Source of the DNA: Clostridia bacterium
Lineage (GTDB): Bacteria > Bacillota > Clostridia > Oscillospirales > RGIG577
Length of the DNA stretch: 6,294 nt
Assembly: GCA_017419325.1 (NCBI GenBank)
Contig: JAFOLN010000293.1
Location: 1 to 6,294, forward strand
Reading direction: 5' to 3'
Numbering within the stretch: the first letter of the stretch is position 1; the number at the start of each line of letters is the position of its first letter. Below, piece by piece: positions 1 to 6,294 of this stretch. Below the pieces are notes generated by a model. That model searched no databases, was not told the origin of the DNA, and saw only the letters and a program-made list of their open reading frames with translations. The translations under genes and the position numbers were made by a program.

Positions 1-19
1 AAGTCCCTGCGGGATGTCA

Positions 20-38
20 AAGCGGGGATTCCCTGCTT
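20..38. repeat. Short GC hairpin near the left edge
   Basis: AAGCGGGG (20-27) and CCCTGCTT (31-38) can form eight pairs in plus-strand RNA (one G-U) with an ATT loop. No U-run follows, so it is not a good terminator. The remaining bases 1-60 show no gene. Confidence 0.4.
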
Positions 39-65
39 ATAAAAACGAATTTGCCCTTTTCCCAC

Positions 66-91
66 ATATGCTTTTTCCCAAAAAAGCATAT
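66..91. repeat. AT-rich 11-bp inverted repeat beyond the terminator
   Basis: ATATGCTTTTT (66-76) and AAAAAGCATAT (81-91) are exact inverse complements with a CCCA loop. It lies only two bases beyond the etfA terminator stem. It has no GC-rich core and could be a back-up terminator, a transcript-end structure, or chance in AT-rich DNA. Confidence 0.6.
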
Positions 92-93
92 AA

Positions 94-123
94 AAAAGCC
101 CCGCTCGTTTGAGCGGGGCTTTT
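94..123 (-). terminator. Rho-independent terminator of the acd-etfB-etfA operon
   Basis: The arms 94-106 and 111-123 form an exact 13-bp stem (AAAAGCCCCGCTC with its complement) around a 4-base loop. On the minus strand the GC stem is followed by TTTTTT (plus-strand As 92-97), about 20 bases after the etfA stop. The plus strand also has TTTT after the stem, so it may stop transcription from both sides, but the minus direction is the stronger. Confidence 0.93.
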
Positions 124-143
124 AAACTCAATCAAGACTTATC

Positions 144-1160
144 TTACTGAGCCTTCAGCTTTCTTATTTCAGCTGCCAGTGCGGGGCATACCTCGAAGAG
201 GTCGCCTACGATACCGTAGTCAGCGATGTCGAACATCGGAGCCTCGGGATCCTTGTTGATGGCGATGATGCACTCGGAGGAGGACATACCTGCGCGGTGC
301 TGTATAGCGCCGGAGATACCGCAAGCGATGTAGATCTTCGGGCCAACGGTCTTACCGGTCTGGCCAACCTGATGTGCGTGCGGGATCCAGCCTGCGTCAA
401 CTGCTGCACGGGATGCGCCAACTACGCCGCCGATAGCGTCTGCAAGCTCTCTGATAATAGAGAAGCCCTCGGGGCCCTTAACGCCGCGGCCGCCGGATAC
501 GATGATGTCAGCTTCTTCAAGGTTAACGGTCTCAGCGCCCTCTTCCTTGATGAATTCGATAAGCTTCGTGCGAACGTCAGCGGGAGCGATCTTAACCTTA
601 TCGGTGATGTTCGTGCAGGGGCCGGTCTTGCCTGCAACGGGCTCGTTCTTCTTGAACACGCCGGGACGAACGGTACCGATCTGGGGACGGTGGTTCGGGC
701 AAAGGATGGTAGCCATCAGGTTACCGCCGAATGCCGGACGGGTCCATGCTACGTTTCCGCTCTCTTCGTCTATACCGAGCTGCGTGCAGTCTGCGGTAAG
801 ACCGGTCTGGAGACGGCAGGAGATACGCGGGCCCATGTCACGGCCGTTGTTCGTAGCGCCTATAAGTAATGCGGACGGCTTGTAGAGGTTAACGGTATCA
901 ACGATAGCCTTTACATAAGCGTCGGTCGAATATTCGTCATATATTTCGTCGTCTACAACGTAAACTTCGTCTGCGCCGTACTCGAAAGCCTTCTTAACGG
1001 CTGCCTCGGTCTTGTAACCGATTACGAGAGCGATAACGTTCTCCTTGTGGAAATCAGCAAGACCTCTTGCGGGATTGAGAAGCTCAAGACCTACGTTCTT
1101 TGCGTCGCCCTTGTTAGTCTCAATGTAAACCCATACATTCTTGTATTCTTCGAAACTCAT
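144..1160 (-). CDS. etfA: Electron transfer flavoprotein subunit alpha (EtfA)
   Basis: Alpha subunit of the heterodimeric cytoplasmic flavoprotein that passes electrons between NADH/ferredoxin and an acyl-CoA dehydrogenase. The 338-residue protein has the usual full length without an added ferredoxin domain. The N-terminal Rossmann-like domain contains GATNNGRDMGPR (101-112) and TRPAFGGN (140-147). The latter is typical of clostridial EtfA and unlike the mitochondrial protein. The C-terminal FAD-binding domain has SGGRGVKGPE (222-231), GASRAAVDAGW (248-258, with the flavin-contacting Arg251), QVGQTGKTV (264-272), GISGAIQH (281-288) and the INKDP...ADYGIVGD block (301-320). The ATG start is set by GGGAGGAAG (1167-1175), six bases upstream. 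The gene lies 17 bases after etfB and is followed by a strong terminator, so it is the last gene of the acd-etfB-etfA operon. The family assignment is certain. That the complex bifurcates electrons is inferred from sequence type and context. Confidence 0.97.
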   Translation of the reverse strand: MSFEEYKNVWVYIETNKGDAKNVGLELLNPARGLADFHKENVIALVIGYKTEAAVKKAFEYGADEVYVVDDEIYDEYSTDAYVKAIVDTVNLYKPSALLIGATNNGRDMGPRISCRLQTGLTADCTQLGIDEESGNVAWTRPAFGGNLMATILCPNHRPQIGTVRPGVFKKNEPVAGKTGPCTNITDKVKIAPADVRTKLIEFIKEEGAETVNLEEADIIVSGGRGVKGPEGFSIIRELADAIGGVVGASRAAVDAGWIPHAHQVGQTGKTVGPKIYIACGISGAIQHRAGMSSSECIIAINKDPEAPMFDIADYGIVGDLFEVCPALAAEIRKLKAQ

Positions 1161-1177
1161 TTACTTCTTCCTCCCAA

Positions 1178-1999
1178 TTATATTATCTTGGCGTCTGCCA
1201 GTAAGCCAACGAGCTTCTTGGCAGCGTCGCCTGCGGTTTCGCCTTCGATCTTAAGACCGCCCTGCTTCTTCTGCGGTACGAACGTCTTTCTAACCTTGGT
1301 CGGCGAACCCTTAAGGCCGCAGCGTGCGGTGTCGATAAGACCTTCCATGTCAGCAGCGGTGATCTCAGCTATAACCTTCTTGTTGGCAGCCATCTTGCTC
1401 TTAATGGTAGCAAGTCTGGGCTCCCACTTCGGCTTCGTAACGGTGATGATGCAGGGAGTGGGAAGCTCGATTACACGGAAACCGTCTTCGCATTCCTTCT
1501 TAACGCGAACAGCGCCGGGGGTCGGGCACTCTTCCATATCAACAGCGTAGGTAACCTGGGGAAGATCCATGTACTCAGCAGTCTGCGGGCCAACCTGTGC
1601 GGTATCGCCGTCGATAGCCTGCTTGCCGCAGAAGATGATGTCGAACTTGTCGATACCCTTCAGCTGGCAGATCTTCTTTAACGTAGTCGAAATGATGTAA
1701 CCGGTAGCAAGCGTATCGGAACCGCCGAATGCACGGTCGGTAACGAGGTAAGCTTCCTCAGCGCCTACGGAAAGGCATTCCTTTAAAGCTGCCTTTGCCT
1801 GCGGGGGACCCATGCTTACAACGGTGATGTGTGCGTCGTTTGCATACTTTTCCTTGTACTGAACAGCCAGCTCAAGTGCATATGCGTCGAACGGGTTTAC
1901 GATAGCGGGAACGCCTGCTCTGTTAAGAGTATTGGTAACCGGATCGATGGTGATTTCGGTAGTATCCGGTACTTGTTTGATACATACAACTATTTCCAC
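1178..1999 (-). CDS. etfB: Electron transfer flavoprotein subunit beta (EtfB)
   Basis: Beta subunit of the Etf heterodimer. In conventional Etf it binds AMP; in bifurcating Etf it binds the second FAD, where NADH electrons are split. The protein has 273 residues, slightly longer than many EtfB. Visible motifs are KQVPDT (8-13), VNPFDAYALE (34-43), the nucleotide-phosphate loop CGKQAIDGDTAQVGPQTAE (124-142), an ETF-beta signature-like stretch around 166-187 (EDGFRVIELP followed by TPCIITV) and PTKVRKTFVP (233-242), which packs against EtfA. The start codon is GTG (1997-1999). It is supported by AGGAGAG at 2006-2012, six bases upstream, and by the family N-terminus (MEIVVCIKQVPD) beginning there. 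It is followed after 17 bases by etfA, so the two are probably translated together in equal amounts. FAD rather than AMP binding is inferred from similarity to clostridial EtfB. Confidence 0.97.
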   Translation of the reverse strand: MEIVVCIKQVPDTTEITIDPVTNTLNRAGVPAIVNPFDAYALELAVQYKEKYANDAHITVVSMGPPQAKAALKECLSVGAEEAYLVTDRAFGGSDTLATGYIISTTLKKICQLKGIDKFDIIFCGKQAIDGDTAQVGPQTAEYMDLPQVTYAVDMEECPTPGAVRVKKECEDGFRVIELPTPCIITVTKPKWEPRLATIKSKMAANKKVIAEITAADMEGLIDTARCGLKGSPTKVRKTFVPQKKQGGLKIEGETAGDAAKKLVGLLADAKII

Positions 2000-2005
2000 G
2001 ATATT

Positions 2006-2012
2006 CTCTCCT
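2006..2012 (-). promoter_or_regulatory. Ribosome binding site of etfB (supports a GTG start)
   Basis: AGGAGAG on the minus strand, six bases before the GTG at 1997-1999. No in-frame ATG lies near the conserved N-terminus, so this site decides the start. Confidence 0.8.
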
Positions 2013-2031
2013 ATTATTAGTGTATTTTAGC

Positions 2032-2064
2032 TGATAATGAAGGGCGTTACGCCCTTCATTATCA
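2032..2064 (-). repeat. Perfect 15-bp intercistronic hairpin between acd and etfB
   Basis: The arms 2032-2046 and 2050-2064 are exact inverse complements around a 3-base loop (2047-2049). The core is AAGGGCG/CGCCCTT, flanked by AT pairs. On the transcribed minus strand it is followed by CAGCTAAAATACAC rather than a U-run, so it is not a standard intrinsic terminator. A likely role is mRNA processing or stabilisation that sets the ratio of dehydrogenase to EtfBA. It could also be a copy of a dispersed palindromic element. The structure is seen directly; its role is inferred. Confidence 0.8.
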
Positions 2065-2098
2065 ACACGTTTATGAAACTGTAAGCTTTCGCCCGGTA

Positions 2099-3280
2099 TT
2101 AATAACCTCTTAACAGGTTGCCGGCGATAACGACTCTCTGGATCTCGTTGGTGCCTTCGAAGATCTGATAGATCTTAGCGTCGCGGAGAAGCTTCTCGAT
2201 CGGGTACTCCTTGGAATAACCGTAACCGCCGAAGATCTGGATAGCCTCGGTTGCAACTCTTACAGCGTTGTCGCCTGCGAAGCACTTAGCGATGGAGGAG
2301 AGCTTCGAATAGGGCTTAATGCCGCTGTCCTGAACCTGTGCTGCATAGTGGCAGTACTGTCTAGCAACCTGAGTGGTCATTTCCATATCAGCAAGCTTGA
2401 ACTGCATGGACTGCAGAGCTGCGATCGGCTTACCGAAGGTCTTTCTGGTGTTAGCATACTCTACGCACTCGTCGATGCAGCGCTGAGCGATACCGCAAGC
2501 CATGGAGCCAACGGTCGGACGGGACGAGTCAAGAACCTGCATTGCAAGCTTGAAGCCCTTGCCGCGAGCTGCTTCGCCGCCTACGAGATGGTCAGCGGGA
2601 ACGCGAACGTCTTCGAATATAACTTCGGTGGTGGAGGACAGGCGGATACCCATCTTGTCTTCCTTCTTACCTACGGATACGCCGGGGAGATCTCTCTCAA
2701 CGATGAATGCGCTCATTGCCTTGTACGGGGAGGATGCATCCTTCTCGGTTACTGCGAATACAACGTAGATGCTTGCAACGCCGCCGTTGGTGATGAAGCA
2801 CTTCGTACCGTTTATAACCCACTCGTTGGTCTTCTCGTCGAATACTGCCTTCGTCTTTGCTGCGGAAACGTCGGAACCTGCATCAGGCTCGGTGAGGCAG
2901 AATGCTGCGAACTTCTTCTGCTGAAGAACGCTTGCGAAGTACTTCTGCTGCTCTTTCGTACCGCCGATCATGATAGGCTCGCAAGCGAGGCCGTTTGCGG
3001 AGCAGCCTACTGCGAAACCTGCGTCTACCTTAGCAAGCTCTTCCATAAGGAGGCAGTTCGTAAGGTGGTCGAGGCCCATGCCGCCTACTTCTTCGGGAAG
3101 AACGGTCATATGGAGACCCATCTCCATTGCCTGCTCGTAAACTTCCATCGGAAGGGTGTCGTCTCTGTCGCACTGCTCTACAACAGGCTTAACTTTCGTT
3201 TCTGCGAACTCTTTAACTAATGCTACGAGTTCCTTCTGCTCCTCGGAAATGAGGAGGTCCTGGCTAAAAGGATTAGACAT
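2099..3280 (-). CDS. Acyl-CoA dehydrogenase, Bcd-like partner of EtfBA
   Basis: FAD-dependent acyl-CoA dehydrogenase of 393 residues, cytoplasmic, expected to interconvert an acyl-CoA and its 2-enoyl-CoA with Etf as redox partner. ACAD signature 1 is CLTEPDAGSDVSA (128-140). Signature 2 runs from Gln348 through GGYGY to Asp367. The catalytic base is Glu375 in IFEGTNEIQR. The position used by isovaleryl-CoA dehydrogenases as alternative base (about 253) is Ser, so that class is unlikely. The 250-376 region (SRPTVGSMACGIAQR, RKTFGKP, RDAKIYQIFEGT) recalls medium-chain enzymes, whereas the end (EIQRVVIAGNLLRGY) is like short-chain/butyryl enzymes. The start at ATG 3278-3280 follows GGAGG (3290-3294) by nine bases. 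A 29-residue upstream extension of the frame to 3367 is basic, unlike the family and without a suitable site, so I excluded it. Head of the acd-etfB-etfA operon. The family is certain; butyryl/crotonyl-CoA as substrate is only likely. Confidence 0.95.
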   Translation of the reverse strand: MSNPFSQDLLISEEQKELVALVKEFAETKVKPVVEQCDRDDTLPMEVYEQAMEMGLHMTVLPEEVGGMGLDHLTNCLLMEELAKVDAGFAVGCSANGLACEPIMIGGTKEQQKYFASVLQQKKFAAFCLTEPDAGSDVSAAKTKAVFDEKTNEWVINGTKCFITNGGVASIYVVFAVTEKDASSPYKAMSAFIVERDLPGVSVGKKEDKMGIRLSSTTEVIFEDVRVPADHLVGGEAARGKGFKLAMQVLDSSRPTVGSMACGIAQRCIDECVEYANTRKTFGKPIAALQSMQFKLADMEMTTQVARQYCHYAAQVQDSGIKPYSKLSSIAKCFAGDNAVRVATEAIQIFGGYGYSKEYPIEKLLRDAKIYQIFEGTNEIQRVVIAGNLLRGY

Positions 3281-3289
3281 AAGTAATTT

Positions 3290-3294
3290 CCTCC
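3290..3294 (-). promoter_or_regulatory. Ribosome binding site of the acyl-CoA dehydrogenase
   Basis: Perfect GGAGG on the minus strand, nine bases before the ATG at 3278-3280. It lies inside the longer open frame that reaches 3367 and shows that the shorter start, giving MSNPFSQDLL, is the real one. Confidence 0.85.
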
Positions 3295-3360
3295 GTTTTA
3301 AAAATATTTTATTTTTTCGGTTATGTTTCACAAAATTCTTTCGTGTCGGAAGTCTGAAAA

Positions 3361-3392
3361 GGGACACCGTACGTCTGCCCTTTTTCGGACAG
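3361..3392 (-). promoter_or_regulatory. Leader with two competing hairpins (possible attenuator)
   Basis: Three minus-strand segments lie in order in the leader of the acd operon: CTGTCC (3387-3392), GGGCAG (3375-3380) and GTGTCCC (3361-3367). The middle one can pair with the first (six pairs including one G-U, loop GAAAAA). It can also pair with the last (GGGCA with TGTCCC, one bulge), which is followed by TTTT (3357-3360) and extended by AAAA on the other side. The pairings exclude each other, as in attenuators. The U-run is short, so it may be only a weak terminator or a decayed one. It could also serve gyrA, which has no other terminator-like hairpin between its stop and this point. Confidence 0.4.
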
Positions 3393-3425
3393 CCCCTGAA
3401 AGTATCATGCTAACATACCTAATTT

Positions 3426-3454
3426 ATCTTATCACACGCCTTGAGAAAATGCAA
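3426..3454 (-). promoter_or_regulatory. Predicted vegetative sigma promoter of the acd-etfB-etfA operon
   Basis: Minus strand: -35 TTGCAT (3449-3454), 17-base spacer, -10 TAAGAT (3426-3431) preceded by TG one base away (extended -10). Transcription would start near 3419, giving a leader of about 140 bases. The rest of the 257-base gap 3281-3537 is AT-rich and without a gene. No terminator is visible between the gyrA stop (3538) and this promoter, so some read-through from gyrA is possible. Confidence 0.6.
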
Positions 3455-3537
3455 TATTCCCTTTTATTAAAAATCAATGCGGCTGTTTAAGTTTATCGTG
3501 CGTTTTTCTATGTTTTTTTGTGTATTTTGTATAATTT

Positions 3538-6012
<2,475 letters not shown>

Positions 6013-6018
6013 GGCATA

Positions 6019-6023
6019 CCTCT
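6019..6023 (-). promoter_or_regulatory. Ribosome binding site of gyrA
   Basis: AGAGG on the minus strand, six bases before ATG 6010-6012. It overlaps the codons of a possible TTG-started extension and so favours the ATG. Confidence 0.7.
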
Positions 6024-6070
6024 GTATCAATTCTCTTAGTCTTTATATCAAATTATTTTATCTTTCAACA

Positions 6071-6099
6071 ATTATTTTAAATATGTAACATTGCGTCAA
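6071..6099 (-). promoter_or_regulatory. Predicted vegetative sigma promoter of gyrA
   Basis: Minus strand: -35 TTGACG (6094-6099), 17-base spacer, -10 AATAAT (6071-6076), in a strongly AT-rich stretch. The start would be near 6064, giving a leader of about 50 bases. A second pairing, TTGAAA (6063-6068) with TATAAA (6042-6047), has only a 15-base spacer and is weaker. Confidence 0.5.
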
Positions 6100-6294
6100 A
6101 CGCCGACATCGCAAAATGCCGAACCGCTCAAAAAGCCTTCCTGTCCCATCCCGCCTAACCACCAGCGGGCACCAAAGTCACGGGCGCGTCAGCGCCAATT
6201 GGTGGAAAAACAGTCTTGAATGATGCCTCATGGCGAGACGCTTCGAAGACCTGAAGACGCGCCCTCATGCCGTCTATAAATGGCGCGCTTTAAA
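6100..6294. other. Structured non-coding stretch upstream of gyrA
   Basis: This stretch is GC-richer than the AT-rich promoter next to it, with stops in the frames I followed on both strands and no ribosome binding site. It holds a nested hairpin (outer CACCAA 6170-6175 with TTGGTG 6199-6204, inner GGCGC 6183-6187 with GCGCC 6192-6196), the palindrome CTTCGAAG (6241-6248) and CGCGCC/GGCGCG arms (6258-6263, 6282-6287). A short plus-strand frame from ATG 6230 runs off the edge (21 codons) but has no ribosome site. It could be a dispersed intergenic repeat, a structured RNA or decayed coding sequence; I cannot tell which. Confidence 0.4.
6170..6204. repeat. Nested inverted repeat upstream of gyrA
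   Basis: Outer arms CACCAA and TTGGTG (6 bp) enclose an inner 5-bp stem GGCGC/GCGCC with a GTCA loop. On the inner-to-outer right side only two bases separate the stems, on the left seven. It lies 71 bases upstream of the predicted gyrA -35 box and so is not part of the gyrA transcript if that promoter is the one used. Confidence 0.5.

Noticed and set aside
15..20. Perfect minus-strand TTGACA that could be a -35 box
   Set aside because: A -10 box would fall outside the window, so no promoter can be supported.
297..869. Plus-strand open frame of 190 codons opposite etfA
   Set aside because: Antisense shadow of a certain gene; same reasoning applies to the frame at 502-885.
2348..3220. Plus-strand open frame of 290 codons opposite the acyl-CoA dehydrogenase gene
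   Set aside because: It lies wholly antisense to a certain gene, has no ribosome binding site, and its Cys/Leu-rich product resembles no family. It is a codon-bias shadow.
3281..3367. N-terminal extension of the dehydrogenase (29 residues)
   Set aside because: Very basic, unlike any ACAD N-terminus, covers AT-rich leader DNA, and a perfect GGAGG lies ahead of the internal ATG at 3278-3280.
3281..3537. Rex operator or known riboswitch in the acd leader
   Set aside because: No sequence close to TTGTTAA-N4-TTAACAA and no recognisable riboswitch core were seen.
6013..6030. TTG start adding six residues to GyrA
   Set aside because: The better ribosome site (AGAGG, 6019-6023) lies within it and serves ATG 6010-6012, which also gives standard GyrA numbering.

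Overview
The window carries four complete genes, all on the minus strand. In transcription order (right to left) they are gyrA (DNA gyrase subunit A), an acyl-CoA dehydrogenase, etfB and etfA. The content suggests an anaerobic, probably gut-associated member of the Bacillota (class Clostridia). The reasons are purine-rich GGAGG-type ribosome binding sites ahead of the acd and etf genes, a compact acd-etfB-etfA cluster of the kind clostridia use for enoyl-CoA reduction, Etf subunits of the clostridial type, and a GyrA of Gram-positive length. I cannot name a genus from this evidence.

Layout. Positions 1-143 are non-coding and hold three successive hairpins; the one at 94-123 is a strong intrinsic terminator about 20 bases after the etfA stop. 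etfA (144-1160) and etfB (1178-1999, GTG start) are 17 bases apart. A 99-base gap with a perfect 15-bp hairpin separates etfB from the acyl-CoA dehydrogenase (2099-3280). A 257-base AT-rich gap (3281-3537) follows. It carries a good sigma-70/SigA-type promoter for the acd-etfBA operon and a leader of about 140 bases with two mutually exclusive hairpins. gyrA fills 3538-6012. The last 282 bases (6013-6294) hold a promoter for gyrA and then a GC-richer, hairpin-rich, non-coding stretch that may be a dispersed repeat.

How the genes work together. EtfA and EtfB form the FAD-containing electron-transferring flavoprotein that exchanges electrons with the acyl-CoA dehydrogenase. In clostridia such Bcd/EtfAB complexes couple enoyl-CoA reduction by NADH to ferredoxin reduction (flavin-based electron bifurcation). 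The Etf sequences fit that group. The dehydrogenase, however, has a mixed short-chain/medium-chain ACAD signature, and no crt, hbd or thl gene is next to it, so its substrate is open. gyrA is functionally unrelated and appears to be transcribed from its own promoter.

I found no clearly new system. The best leads are the possible attenuator ahead of the operon, the intercistronic hairpin, the Ala at the quinolone-determining position 83 of GyrA, the unexplained structured region upstream of gyrA, and the uncertain substrate of the dehydrogenase.
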